From Bacillota bacterium (GTDB lineage Bacteria; Bacillota_I; Bacilli_A; RF39; UBA660), in NCBI GenBank assembly GCA_015059305.1, contig SVAQ01000002.1, positions 1 to 64,000 of the forward strand: a stretch of DNA of 64,000 bases, in the 5' to 3' direction. The position numbers and the translations under genes were made by a program. The notes below the pieces were generated by a model, which did not search any database, was not told where the DNA came from, and saw nothing but the letters and a program-made list of their open reading frames with translations. Of this stretch, positions 27,805 through 35,692 are shown piece after piece. The stretch's first letter is position 1. Every line of letters starts with the position of its first letter.

Positions 27805-28275
27805 TTACCCCACTATTAACTGATAAAACATAATTTCTGGGATAAAAATCCATTTAATAAATGTGCCAATTACACAAGTAAAACCAACACCGCCAAATAT
27901 AGTAGCTACTGCTCCATATATTAAACGAACAAATCCTATAACGGTTATATCTTCAAGATAAATATCTCCTTGATAATCAGTTTTCCAAGAAAAATATCCT
28001 TTATCAATATATTGATAACGAGCTTTTCCATCTGGAAAATCTTCATAACTAATATCATCAAAACCTTTAATCATCTTTATTAAAATAATTAAACCAGTAA
28101 TGAATAGAAAAAGCCAAATAGCTAATACAAAACCTTTAGAAAATAATTCATATGTTCTATATCTCATTAAGATATCTATTATTTGTGGAACAACATTATC
28201 GGAAGTCCAGTCAATGAACATACCAAACTTTTCAGCAATAGCGTCTACAAATTCTTTATTTATATTCAGTTCCAT
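27805..28275 (-). CDS. Membrane protein
   Basis: 156 residues with hydrophobic segments at about 48-68 (FVLAIWLFLFITGLIILIKM) and 118-150 (VRLIYGAVATIFGGVGFTCV and onward). A soluble acidic loop lies between. It overlaps the next gene by 20 bp. Confidence 0.65.
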   Translation of the reverse strand: MELNINKEFVDAIAEKFGMFIDWTSDNVVPQIIDILMRYRTYELFSKGFVLAIWLFLFITGLIILIKMIKGFDDISYEDFPDGKARYQYIDKGYFSWKTDYQGDIYLEDITVIGFVRLIYGAVATIFGGVGFTCVIGTFIKWIFIPEIMFYQLIVG

Positions 28276-28621
28276 TTACAATCTCCTCCAATTTTACTTT
28301 AACAAAGATAAGAGCCGACTGTACCCCATCCGCAAATTGTGTTGTCTTCTGCTCATAAATATCAATTTTATGATCGATTAAACTCATTAAATCCAAAAGG
28401 TCATTAATAATTGGGACTTCAACATTATATGTATCCATCAATTCATCAACCTTAGAAGTGTATTCATAACAATCTTCTTTTTCATCATATTCCATTATAT
28501 TATAATCAACCATCGCATCCCAATAAGAAGGCCATTCGTACACGCCTTCCTGTTCCAATGCGTCTAGTTTAAGTGCGCTCTGAGCCAAAGCCCGCATTTT
28601 ACTTTCACTAAGCAAATACAT
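28256..28621 (-). CDS. Hypothetical acidic protein
   Basis: 121 residues from MYLLSESKMRALAQSALKLD (8 bp after GGAG). Tyr/Asp-rich middle, helical end. No domain recognised. Confidence 0.6.
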   Translation of the reverse strand: MYLLSESKMRALAQSALKLDALEQEGVYEWPSYWDAMVDYNIMEYDEKEDCYEYTSKVDELMDTYNVEVPIINDLLDLMSLIDHKIDIYEQKTTQFADGVQSALIFVKVKLEEIVNGTEYK

Positions 28622-28635
28622 ATAATCACTCCTTA

Positions 28636-28989
28636 TTAAGGCTGACAAACAACAATAACCTGTTCAATATTTAATTCTTCTTCAACCAGCCAATCTTTAA
28701 CAGCATCCATAATATTTGCTTCTGGAAGTTCTGGTGTATAGATAATTAAATAATCATAATGCTTACCGCCTTCGATAAATTCATCTAGAGAAATATCCAT
28801 GTATGCCATAAAGTTTGCGAGAGACTTATGCTTATTAGAATTTACATGCACAGAATTGTGGAGCATCTGAATCGGCGCAGCCGCATAAGAAAACACAATG
28901 TTATTTAAATGGTCACTACATAAAGATTCAACAATTTTATCAGTGCCCTTAACTCCTTTTAAAATTAAAATATCTTCAATATGAATCAT
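28636..28989 (-). CDS. Hypothetical alpha/beta protein
   Basis: 117 residues from MIHIEDILILKGVKGTDKIV, 9 bp after GGAGG. Alternating strands and helices (FSYAAAPIQM, DYLIIYTPELPE, EQVIVVCQP) suggest a small Rossmann-like or receiver-like fold. Confidence 0.6.
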   Translation of the reverse strand: MIHIEDILILKGVKGTDKIVESLCSDHLNNIVFSYAAAPIQMLHNSVHVNSNKHKSLANFMAYMDISLDEFIEGGKHYDYLIIYTPELPEANIMDAVKDWLVEEELNIEQVIVVCQP

Positions 28990-29398
28990 AGAAAAAAACC
29001 TCCACATCTTCAAAGTGCTTAATTGCCCATTTAATATTTCTAATCATTTTAATACCTTGCCAGATATTAAATTTAAAGTAATGCCATGTCCCAAACCACC
29101 AATAATCTGTATTAGATTTTCGGAAGTTCTTTGGATTTTTATATACATTTTTTACTATTTTATAGATAGATTCAAGACTAGCCTTGTCCGCAATTCGATA
29201 TACGGAACCAAAGCCTTCTAATTTTTCTTTTTCTTTTGGCATATATGCCATAATATCGCCTCTAAGTGCCCAATATCTGCGCCAATACGCTACTTCATAG
29301 ATGCCGCCTGGCACAATATGAGGAAGTCTTTCAATTCTTTTAGGCACTTTTATTTTGTTATTACGAGGACGAAATATAATTCCATTATCTAAACCCAT
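28976..29398 (-). CDS. Phage 'MGLDNG' family protein
   Basis: 140 residues. It starts MGLDNGIIFRPRNNKIKVPK, the N-terminus typical of a widespread small phage protein family of unknown function. It is aromatic/basic (YWRRYWALRGD, YWWFGTWHYFKF). TGA overlaps the downstream start. Confidence 0.65.
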   Translation of the reverse strand: MGLDNGIIFRPRNNKIKVPKRIERLPHIVPGGIYEVAYWRRYWALRGDIMAYMPKEKEKLEGFGSVYRIADKASLESIYKIVKNVYKNPKNFRKSNTDYWWFGTWHYFKFNIWQGIKMIRNIKWAIKHFEDVEVFFYDSY

Positions 29399-29400
29399 AT

Positions 29401-29553
29401 TTATTCCTCCTCACAATATAAATCTACTGTATTTACAAAACTATAATCAATATTACCTGAATTAAACAGATCTTTAATTATATCATATGCTTCATCATCA
29501 TTATTTGCTTCGATAAAAAGTGGAATAGTGCAATAGGCGCTATATCTTTTCAT
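29401..29553 (-). CDS. Small protein, paralogue of 29553-29720
   Basis: 50 residues, MKRYSAYCTIPLFIEANNDD then an acidic helix. Shares the strand-helix M-K-x-Y-x-x-x-C-T plan with the next gene. TAATG coupling. Confidence 0.6.
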   Translation of the reverse strand: MKRYSAYCTIPLFIEANNDDEAYDIIKDLFNSGNIDYSFVNTVDLYCEEE

Positions 29554-29720
29554 TACTTCCACCCATCTCCTTCATAAAGGAAATTAGGTTCAATATCATT
29601 AAAATCTTCAGCATAATAATGAGTTTCATTTAACATTGCTTCTGCGTATGCTACTGCTGCATCTTCATTCTCTGCTTCCACCATTAAAAGCAGGGTACAA
29701 CTTACTCCATATGTTTTCAT
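29553..29720 (-). CDS. Small protein, paralogue of 29401-29553
   Basis: 55 residues from MKTYGVSCTLLLMVEAENED (RBS GGAGTG). A single beta strand then an AAVAYAEAML helix, an arrangement common in minute phage proteins. Confidence 0.6.
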   Translation of the reverse strand: MKTYGVSCTLLLMVEAENEDAAVAYAEAMLNETHYYAEDFNDIEPNFLYEGDGWK

Positions 29721-29724
29721 ATAC

Positions 29725-29910
29725 TCACTCCTCATCCGGCAAAAAGAATTCACATTCTTCTGTTAATATATCTCCAATGCTACAATCACAATGACAAGGT
29801 ATGTCAAGTGACGTAATTAATTCATTAACTGAATCATTGTCTTCATTACGAGCGCAAATTCTACATAAGCAATCTGCGCAATCCATATCTGATGTAATAT
29901 ATCTTACCAT
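29725..29910 (-). CDS. Cysteine-rich small protein
   Basis: 61 residues with eight Cys (DCADCLCRICAR, PCHCDCS, EECEFF), probably zinc-binding. Coupled to both neighbours. Confidence 0.6.
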   Translation of the reverse strand: MVRYITSDMDCADCLCRICARNEDNDSVNELITSLDIPCHCDCSIGDILTEECEFFLPDEE

Positions 29911-30146
29911 TAAAATTCTCCTATATAGTTTGAAAAATCAACCCACATTCCATATTCCTTGATTGCTTTTTCTCTTGGAATACCGCAGAATTCAGCATCT
30001 GCGATTACATCATCAATTTCAAAGATAGCTCCGCAGCATGCGCAGATAATTTCATTGCCATATGCGATACCATTTTCAAATCTTATTTCATTTTCTGTAT
30101 CAGGACAAAAGAACTTTACCTGAACTGGGATTGGATATTTTGCCAT
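29910..30146 (-). CDS. Zinc-binding small protein
   Basis: 78 residues from MAKYPIPVQVKFFCPDTENE, after GGAGGAATAAT. Pairs FC...ICACCG give a zinc-ribbon-like site. Confidence 0.6.
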   Translation of the reverse strand: MAKYPIPVQVKFFCPDTENEIRFENGIAYGNEIICACCGAIFEIDDVIADAEFCGIPREKAIKEYGMWVDFSNYIGEF

Positions 30147-30147
30147 A

Positions 30148-30462
30148 TTATTCCTCCGGTACATAATAAACTAAAACTGCGTCATCATTAACCCAAGTCC
30201 GCAAATTTCTTCTCATAGCAATCTGCGCTTCGATTTCTACACAGTATCCATCATAAAACCAATCATTATTTTTTGCGTATTCGATAGCTTCGTAATCATT
30301 TTTAATAGCTTCATCAGTGATATAAAATGGAACATAAGTATCATATTCTTCAAATTCAAAACAAGGAAGATGATGACAATGAAGTGGATAGCCTAAACCC
30401 GCCATCTCTTTTTCAAAATCCTTAGATTTAATTACAGCTTTTAAATACAACTTATCTTTCAT
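30148..30462 (-). CDS. Hypothetical protein
   Basis: 104 residues (MKDKLYLKAVIKSKDFEKEM...), with a HCHHLPCF histidine/cysteine cluster in the first third. First gene after promoter 30502-30530. No family recognised. Confidence 0.6.
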   Translation of the reverse strand: MKDKLYLKAVIKSKDFEKEMAGLGYPLHCHHLPCFEFEEYDTYVPFYITDEAIKNDYEAIEYAKNNDWFYDGYCVEIEAQIAMRRNLRTWVNDDAVLVYYVPEE

Positions 30463-30501
30463 ATCCTAATCACTTTCCTTTCTTATTTTTTATTATAATA
30501 T

Positions 30502-30530
30502 ATTATAACATTTTTTTATAAAAAAATCAA
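30502..30530 (-). promoter_or_regulatory. Promoter fused to terminator
   Basis: TTGATT, 17 bp, TATAAT in the palindrome TTATAATATATTATAA. Confidence 0.7.
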
Positions 30531-30531
30531 A

Positions 30532-30556
30532 AGAGGTGTCTAGTAACTAGACCTCT
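30532..30556 (-). terminator. Terminator
   Basis: AGAGG and TCTAG pair with CTAGA and CCTCT across a short loop; it follows the TAG stop of the 66-residue gene at once. Confidence 0.75.
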
Positions 30557-30755
30557 ATCTGTTAATGCCAAATATTTCTTTATATGCTTCATCAACTTTT
30601 TTCCAAAGCGCTTCATAATCCTCTGCTGTTTCTTTTGGAGCATCAGGATAAAGGTCAAAGAATAATATATCTGAAAAATAATCTTGACTAATAGCAATAT
30701 CAACAGCAGCTGCAAATGCTTTCATCCATTTTTCTTTTGGTAATGTTTCTAACAT
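30555..30755 (-). CDS. Hypothetical protein ending in TAG
   Basis: 66 residues from MLETLPKEKWMKAFAAAVDI, RBS GTGGAGG. The stop at 30555-30557 is TAG. Readthrough would run 13 residues through the terminator hairpin to TAA, so TAG is likely a true stop here. Confidence 0.65.
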   Translation of the reverse strand: MLETLPKEKWMKAFAAAVDIAISQDYFSDILFFDLYPDAPKETAEDYEALWKKVDEAYKEIFGINR

Positions 30756-30806
30756 AGTATAATCCTCCACATGTTGATCTTTTATCTAAAATATGATATA
30801 ATAATA

Positions 30807-31283
30807 TTAGAAAGGAGATTGAAAATCATGTTCAATACAATATCCATCTTCACGCCGGCAATACTGACCTATCTTATCATAACATTTACACCCTGCCTCG
30901 CACGTCTTACTTACGAGGTCTGGATTGCGCACCTGGGTCTGTATCACCATGTTTCCTTGCTGAATGGTCTTCATAACAACCTTCGGAAGGGTCGTGTCAG
31001 ACTCGAAAGCACAGCTCCTCCCTGACGCGCACATGCGGCAAGTAGAGAAAGAGCGGAAACATTCTGGACAAATTAGATGATGATCATGGGTGAACTCACT
31101 CTCCCAAATCATTTCAATTGCTATTGGATTGCCACATACTTCACAATTAAATAATTCATCGGTCCACTCTGCGCAATAATGGTCGAGAGTGATATTTTGT
31201 CCTGTGCGCCTACAAGCTAAGGACTGTGGATGCTTTAAAGCACAAGTCGCGCAAGTATCAGGTGTTGTTTTCCAAGGTTTCAT
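30807..31283 (-). CDS. Cysteine-rich zinc-finger-like protein
   Basis: 158 residues from MKPWKTTPDTCATCALKHPQ, 7 bp after GGGAGG. About 20 Cys in pairs (CATC, CEVC, CPEC, CRMC, CEAGCKC) with intervening His. Probably a multi-zinc protein; function unknown. Confidence 0.65.
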   Translation of the reverse strand: MKPWKTTPDTCATCALKHPQSLACRRTGQNITLDHYCAEWTDELFNCEVCGNPIAIEMIWESEFTHDHHLICPECFRSFSTCRMCASGRSCAFESDTTLPKVVMKTIQQGNMVIQTQVRNPDLVSKTCEAGCKCYDKIGQYCRREDGYCIEHDFQSPF

Positions 31284-31452
31284 ACGATGCCTCCCAAATT
31301 TCATCCATTTTACGCTTACAATTAGGACATACTTTATAAGATATAATAGAAAATTCTTTACATTCGGCGCATTGGAATATTTTTTCTTTTGGATATACTA
31401 TCCAATGGCTATAATTTAATTTTTTTATATAGGATATCCATTTAATAATCAT
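31258..31452 (-). CDS. Zinc-ribbon protein
   Basis: 64 residues, MIIKWISYIKKLNYSHWIVY then CAECKEF and CPNCKRK. It overlaps its downstream neighbour by 26 bp and its upstream one by 11 bp. Confidence 0.6.
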   Translation of the reverse strand: MIIKWISYIKKLNYSHWIVYPKEKIFQCAECKEFSIISYKVCPNCKRKMDEIWEASYETLENNT

Positions 31453-31708
31453 GTGATTCCTCTACTCCTTCTTCTTTTTGAACGATGTAAGTCATTTCAC
31501 TTTCACAGTGGGGGCAGGTTTTGTAAGGTTTAATAGCAATTCCTTCGCAAACAGAACAAACGAATAAAGAATAATCATAATCTGCTGCCCAATAATTATT
31601 ATTTGACATCCAATAATTATTATTTGCCAATCCTTCAAAATATCCTTCACCGGTAATTTCAATGGTTTTATTTCTGGATAATGTAAAAATTGGTTTCGTC
31701 TGTTCCAT
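31442..31708 (-). CDS. Zinc-ribbon protein with NNNYW repeats
   Basis: 88 residues from MEQTKPIFTLSRNKTIEITG (RBS GGAGGGTCT). Contains an imperfect repeat NNNYWMSNNNYWAAD, encoded by a visible 15-17 bp DNA duplication near 31590-31626, then CSVCEG and CPHCES. Confidence 0.65.
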   Translation of the reverse strand: MEQTKPIFTLSRNKTIEITGEGYFEGLANNNYWMSNNNYWAADYDYSLFVCSVCEGIAIKPYKTCPHCESEMTYIVQKEEGVEESHDY

Positions 31709-31868
31709 AGACCCTCCAAGTAGTGCCTTTTGTATCAATTTCAAGAAAATCTATATCTTCATAGGTATCGAGAATCTTGTGATCAAACATATCTTTCCAG
31801 TATTTCATTCGTTTTTCGGTGAGTTCTGCTACATGAGGAGAAATGCGTGTTTTACTTAATCCAAACAT
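31668..31868 (-). CDS. Hypothetical protein
   Basis: 66 residues (MFGLSKTRISPHVAELTEKR...), basic N-terminus, beta-strand end TTWRVYGTDETNFYI. Overlaps the next gene by 41 bp. Confidence 0.55.
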   Translation of the reverse strand: MFGLSKTRISPHVAELTEKRMKYWKDMFDHKILDTYEDIDFLEIDTKGTTWRVYGTDETNFYIIQK

Positions 31869-32110
31869 TATTCGTCACCTTTATGATATTCTATAACTGG
31901 GAAACAAACTAAATCAGAAGCACCATAGATTTCATTACCATCATTTAGAATAATTTTAGCATTTTCTAACAATTCAGATGTTTCAATTACTAAATCTTTG
32001 TATTCTGGATTTACAGTAATAAGATGTTCAGCTTCTTTTTTAGTTTCTGCTTCAATAAAACGATTTGTGTCAATAAGTTGATAAACTTTTTGGTAAATGT
32101 GATATTTCAT
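31868..32110 (-). CDS. Hypothetical protein
   Basis: 80 residues, MKYHIYQKVYQLIDTNRFIE then an AETKKEAEHLI helix, a strand-helix plan as in other small phage proteins. TAATG coupling. Confidence 0.6.
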   Translation of the reverse strand: MKYHIYQKVYQLIDTNRFIEAETKKEAEHLITVNPEYKDLVIETSELLENAKIILNDGNEIYGASDLVCFPVIEYHKGDE

Positions 32111-32136
32111 ATAATTATCTCTCCGTAATATAAAAA

Positions 32137-32340
32137 TTATTTTAACACTCCTGCATCTTCATCTCCAGCTTCTTCGCCTCTGTGCGGACAAGGACCTGGC
32201 ACGCAATAGTTACAACTAGATTCTTTTAAATAACAAATAGCCATATTAATATTCCTCCTATTATATATACAGTCTATACCTTTAGCGCAATATGCACATG
32301 ACATAGTCGGCGCGCAACAGTCTAATTCGCAAGTAGCCAT
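32137..32340 (-). CDS. Cysteine-rich protein with possible internal start
   Basis: 67 residues from MATCELDCCAPTMSCAYCAK, with eleven Cys. Inside the frame the codons for IYNRRNIN contain AGGAGG 9 bp before an in-frame ATG (32242-32244), so a 35-residue form (MAICYLKESSCNYC...) may also be made. Function unknown. Confidence 0.6.
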   Translation of the reverse strand: MATCELDCCAPTMSCAYCAKGIDCIYNRRNINMAICYLKESSCNYCVPGPCPHRGEEAGDEDAGVLK

Positions 32341-32341
32341 A

Positions 32342-33136
32342 TTATTTATCCTCATCATAACCAATTTCTTTATTTACTATGAAGCGCAAATCTTCATGGT
32401 TATCTGGGGCCGCAAAACAATTCCAGACGCCTTCAAACTTATAAATAATAGTGCCATAAAGATAATGTTTACAGTAATAATCCCAAGGATCAACTGTTTC
32501 AAGCATTTCTATAATATTTGCGCAGGTTTTGCCTTGGAGTTCTTTGTGAGAGAAGTTAGCCTGACCTATCATTTGAATAGAGTTGCGTTTTGCGTCCATC
32601 CATCGCCAAACGATTAAGTTAGCTACTTCTTCTTTTGGAACATTGAAACAACGAGCATCAAACATTGCTCCTTGTTCTAATGCGCGCTTATAAGCAGCAA
32701 CATGTTTTTGTTCTTCTTCTATATCAAAATCCTGCATTGCGGCTATATAATCTATATATTCATTAGCTAGTTCGGCAAAGATTTGATTGAACTTCATGGT
32801 TGCCATTGAGGCCGCAATTGAGCACATCTTTTGAAGTTTATAATCAAACCAAGCATTAGTTTCAAGAGTGTCATAGTCAGTGAGGATAAGGGTAATTTCA
32901 TCAGACTGAGTATATGCGAGTTTACAACCTTGAATATTTTTACAAAGATAAAGAGCTGTACGTTCCATAGCATTGTTTAATTCTCTATCAAATGGTTTAG
33001 AAAAACCTTTTGTAAAAGTATGGAAGGCTCTGCCGTCAAGGCGAATTACTACGGGCGTGCGGCGTGTTAATTTATATTGTGTAATCTCTTCGTAGTTTTC
33101 TTTCATTCTACGACCAAGATCATCGTTAATTGGCAT
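32342..33136 (-). CDS. thg1: Thg1-like 3'-5' nucleotide-adding polymerase
   Basis: 264 residues. The family core is clear: VIRLDGRAFHTFTKGFSKPFD (residues 31-51, written here in parts: VIRLDGRAFHTF, KGFSKPFD) and YTQSDEITLIL (about 77-87), i.e. the metal-binding Asp/Glu triad, then NSIQ and an FDARCFN strand. Thg1-like proteins add nucleotides to 5' ends of tRNA by templated 3'-5' synthesis. In a phage it may repair tRNAs cut by host defences or finish phage tRNAs. Starts MPINDDLGRRMK behind GGAGGAATAAT. Confidence 0.92.
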   Translation of the reverse strand: MPINDDLGRRMKENYEEITQYKLTRRTPVVIRLDGRAFHTFTKGFSKPFDRELNNAMERTALYLCKNIQGCKLAYTQSDEITLILTDYDTLETNAWFDYKLQKMCSIAASMATMKFNQIFAELANEYIDYIAAMQDFDIEEEQKHVAAYKRALEQGAMFDARCFNVPKEEVANLIVWRWMDAKRNSIQMIGQANFSHKELQGKTCANIIEMLETVDPWDYYCKHYLYGTIIYKFEGVWNCFAAPDNHEDLRFIVNKEIGYDEDK

Positions 33137-33138
33137 AA

Positions 33139-33291
33139 TTATTCCTCCTCTAATATTTGTGGTAATAATTTATGATCTCGCCAAAGACATAATTTTTGAG
33201 AACAATAATGCCGGCGAATTTCTTCATCAAAGCAGAAACCTTCGCAGTCTCTACAAATGACGGAACTAATAAATTCATATTTCATAATCAT
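33139..33291 (-). CDS. Small cysteine protein
   Basis: 50 residues, MIMKYEFISSVICRDCEGFC then HYCSQKLCLWRDH; CxxC plus C/H, probably zinc-binding. It may start two codons later at MKYEF. Confidence 0.55.
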   Translation of the reverse strand: MIMKYEFISSVICRDCEGFCFDEEIRRHYCSQKLCLWRDHKLLPQILEEE

Positions 33292-33294
33292 AAC

Positions 33295-33639
33295 TTAAAA
33301 TAAAAAATTTGGTTGTTCTTGCGGTTCAGGGTAAACTTTTTGCAATGCTTTACCATATAAATGGTAATCCATCATAGACCATCCTCCGCGAGCCCAAGCG
33401 TCTTTAGAAGTAACGGTTGTTTTTAAGATATTAATTTCAGCTTTTAAACAAGTTATTACACCTTTGCTATATTCGCAAACGATTTCACCATTAAATTTTA
33501 TTTTTCCCCATTCACTAGGATTTTCTTTTACGACAATTAAAATAAAATCCGCAATAGTCATATCGGGGAAAATAACATCATATTTAGACATTTCATCGCC
33601 GAATGGTCCTACGGCACGAACGAGTTTAATAGTTTTCAT
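33295..33639 (-). CDS. Hypothetical protein
   Basis: 114 residues from MKTIKLVRAVGPFGDEMSKY, RBS AAGGAG. Beta-rich; resembles small phage proteins with a 'tvaDFI' helix. No clear family. Confidence 0.55.
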   Translation of the reverse strand: MKTIKLVRAVGPFGDEMSKYDVIFPDMTIADFILIVVKENPSEWGKIKFNGEIVCEYSKGVITCLKAEINILKTTVTSKDAWARGGWSMMDYHLYGKALQKVYPEPQEQPNFLF

Positions 33640-33671
33640 AATCACTCCTTAGGGGACAGCTCTGCTGGCCA

Positions 33672-33887
33672 CTACTCTTCTCCAAGACAATTTGTGGATA
33701 AACCAACGGTAAAATCGATCATAGGATGATCAAGCATATCTTCTTCGCAATGATAACACAAACTATCGCTATCTTCGATTTCAAGTTCATCCCATGCTTT
33801 TTCCATGGCTTCTTCTTCGGTTTCCGCCCAAACTTTGCCGACGGATTTCCAATACATATATGGGGCAAAAATTTCGTACTGTTTCAT
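33672..33887 (-). CDS. Hypothetical protein ending in TAG
   Basis: 71 residues (MKQYEIFAPYMYWKSVGKVW...), strand-helix plan with AETEEEAMEKAW. TAG at 33672-33674; readthrough adds only ten residues to TGA at 33642. Confidence 0.6.
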   Translation of the reverse strand: MKQYEIFAPYMYWKSVGKVWAETEEEAMEKAWDELEIEDSDSLCYHCEEDMLDHPMIDFTVGLSTNCLGEE

Positions 33888-33889
33888 AA

Positions 33890-34186
33890 CTAAAATTCTC
33901 CTACAATTACATCACAATAAACTCCGTAGTTGTTGCGCAAATGCTTAATTACATCAAGCATATTAATGAAGCGTCTATATTCTTCCGGATCAGACTCAGG
34001 GTCATTAAACATTTTTTCATCTCTTTCGAGATACCACTGATAGCTTTCATTGTCGCAATGAAGAGTCATATCGTCAAAATATTCACTATTATCATATCCA
34101 TCTCGCCAAGGAAGATCCCAAGGCTCGATACCCATTTCTTCGCAGAGTTCATGGATACTAACTTCATATACTTTATTTAACTTCAT
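33890..34186 (-). CDS. Member 1 of a four-gene tandem family
   Basis: 98 residues. It ends I-K-HLRNNYGVYCDVIVGEF, matching the C-terminal AIK-LR-x-KYG-x-x-D-x-V pattern of the next three genes. TAG stop at 33890 is backed by TGA two codons later. Confidence 0.65.
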   Translation of the reverse strand: MKLNKVYEVSIHELCEEMGIEPWDLPWRDGYDNSEYFDDMTLHCDNESYQWYLERDEKMFNDPESDPEEYRRFINMLDVIKHLRNNYGVYCDVIVGEF

Positions 34187-34247
34187 AGTTTTTTCTCCTC
34201 TTTTGGACTTTTAGACTTTGGCTAACGAATCGGTTTCCAACGAAGAT

Positions 34248-34556
34248 TTAATGTTTTCTGACGAGAACGTGATCATTAAATCCGTATTTTTCTCGGAGTA
34301 ATTTAATTGCCGCAATATCTGCTTCGAACAAAGGAATCCATGCTGGATTGTAATAATATCCGCAAGCAACATCTGGATCATCTACTTCTTCGATAATTTT
34401 AATTTCTCTTTCGAGATAAGTAATTGCGGTCTGAGTTGTGTCCAGAAGGTATACATCAGTTGGTTCATCACAGAATGAGAAATTATCTGGATTAAGGTTG
34501 AGTTCTGCGGCCAGCTCTTTAATGTCGATCATTGGTTCATGTTTAATATTTAACAT
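34248..34556 (-). CDS. Member 2 of a four-gene tandem family
   Basis: 102 residues; N-terminal IDIKELAAELNLNPDNFSF, C-terminal IAAIKLLREKYGFNDHVLV. Same helix-strand-helix plan as its neighbours. Confidence 0.65.
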   Translation of the reverse strand: MLNIKHEPMIDIKELAAELNLNPDNFSFCDEPTDVYLLDTTQTAITYLEREIKIIEEVDDPDVACGYYYNPAWIPLFEADIAAIKLLREKYGFNDHVLVRKH

Positions 34557-34571
34557 TGTATCATTCCTTTC

Positions 34572-34862
34572 TTATAAGAAAAAGAGAATTAAAACTGATT
34601 CTTTCAGAGAATATACATTGCGCAAATGTTTGATTGCCTTAATATCGTTCTGAAGAGCAGTGATGTAATCTTCAGATAGATCTTCTTGAATTGCGAACTT
34701 TAATTCGTCAATAACTTCTTGTAAACCTTCATCAGAAGTATCTAACCAAACATGAGAATTTTCGCCACATTCATGGATGAAATTAAATTCATCAAGATGG
34801 GAAATATTTAATTCCTCTTTTAAATCACGTGCGTAAACAAATTTAGTATTAAAAACTAACAT
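34572..34862 (-). CDS. Member 3 of a four-gene tandem family
   Basis: 96 residues; N-terminal ARDLKEELNISHLDEFNFI, C-terminal DIKAIKHLRNVYSLKESVL. Paralogue of members 1, 2 and 4. Confidence 0.65.
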   Translation of the reverse strand: MLVFNTKFVYARDLKEELNISHLDEFNFIHECGENSHVWLDTSDEGLQEVIDELKFAIQEDLSEDYITALQNDIKAIKHLRNVYSLKESVLILFFL

Positions 34863-34883
34863 AGCTAAACCATTCCTTTCTTA

Positions 34884-35168
34884 TTAGTCAAAATATACAA
34901 AGATTTTGTCGGTGATTCCATACTTTGTGCGAAGGAGATTAATTGCGTTAATCTCATTCTTTGCTTTCTGAAGATAGTGATGATTAGAGTTTGCTTCTTC
35001 AAGATACTCTACATATTCGATTAAGTCTTTTAATTTTTCTTCATCGCAAGAGAGAAACGCACCCTCACTATTTTCAGTGTCCCAGAAAAATATGAAATCA
35101 GTAATGTATTTGGCATCAATTGCCGCACCTAATTCACTTAAATTAACATAGTTCATAGTTCTAATCAT
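34884..35168 (-). CDS. Member 4 of a four-gene tandem family
   Basis: 94 residues; N-terminal MNYVNLSELGAAIDAKYITD, C-terminal INAINLLRTKYGITDKIFV. Paralogue of members 1-3; probable start MNYVN four codons inside the frame. Confidence 0.65.
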   Translation of the reverse strand: MIRTMNYVNLSELGAAIDAKYITDFIFFWDTENSEGAFLSCDEEKLKDLIEYVEYLEEANSNHHYLQKAKNEINAINLLRTKYGITDKIFVYFD

Positions 35169-35180
35169 AACTATTCCTCT

Positions 35181-35327
35181 TTAAATGAAGTCACGACGAA
35201 TATTAATGCGGAATGCTTCGCCAGTATTTTCATCTTTAATAATCATTACTCCAACGGCATAATTATGTAAATATAAAGAATAATTGCTAGGTAAACTATC
35301 AATAATGTTATCCATTAAATTAATCAT
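35181..35327 (-). CDS. Small hypothetical protein
   Basis: 48 residues, MINLMDNIIDSLPSNYSLYL then VGVMIIKDENTGEAFRINIR, beta-hairpin-like. First gene after promoter 35364-35392. Confidence 0.6.
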   Translation of the reverse strand: MINLMDNIIDSLPSNYSLYLHNYAVGVMIIKDENTGEAFRINIRRDFI

Positions 35328-35363
35328 AATTAAGTATTCCTTTCTTATTTTTTATTATATAAT

Positions 35364-35392
35364 ATTATAACATATATTTTTATATTTTTCAA
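35364..35392 (-). promoter_or_regulatory. Promoter fused to terminator
   Basis: TTGAAA, 17 bp, TATAAT on the minus strand. Confidence 0.65.
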
Positions 35393-35394
35393 TT

Positions 35395-35426
35395 AAATAG
35401 GAAAGAGTAAAGACTCTTTCCTATTT
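35395..35426 (-). terminator. Terminator
   Basis: A perfect 14-bp stem, AAATAGGAAAGAGT (35395-35408) with ACTCTTTCCTATTT (35413-35426), directly before the next -35. Confidence 0.9.
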
Positions 35427-35435
35427 AGGGGGAGG

Positions 35436-35615
35436 TTAAATTAAATTTAACTCTTTTAAATGTTCTCTTGCATAATCATAATTTTCAAGTGCAACAGAAA
35501 TAAATCCCATTAAGCATTGACATAAAGATATAAAATCTTCAGTTGGTAGAGTAACAGTTTCCTGCCCTTCTGTAGCCATTGCTAATATTTCTTCAATTTT
35601 GTTATAAAGTTCCAT
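35436..35615 (-). CDS. Small hypothetical protein
   Basis: 59 residues, MELYNKIEEILAMATEGQET then a helical rest ending REHLKELNLI. Leftmost-facing gene of the divergent region. Confidence 0.6.
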   Translation of the reverse strand: MELYNKIEEILAMATEGQETVTLPTEDFISLCQCLMGFISVALENYDYAREHLKELNLI

Positions 35616-35658
35616 AAATTTTTCTCCTTTTTGAAATTTTTATTTTGTTTGTATATAT

Positions 35659-35687
35659 ATTATAACAAAATTTTTGAAAATTTTCAA
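35659..35687 (-). promoter_or_regulatory. Promoter for 35436-35615
   Basis: TTGAAA, 17 bp, TATAAT on the minus strand. Confidence 0.65.
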
Positions 35688-35692
35688 CTAGC

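Noticed and set aside
30771..31025. 84-codon plus-strand frame with promoter-like and RBS-like lead
   Set aside because: Entirely antisense to the Cys-rich gene 30807-31283, with no coding signature.
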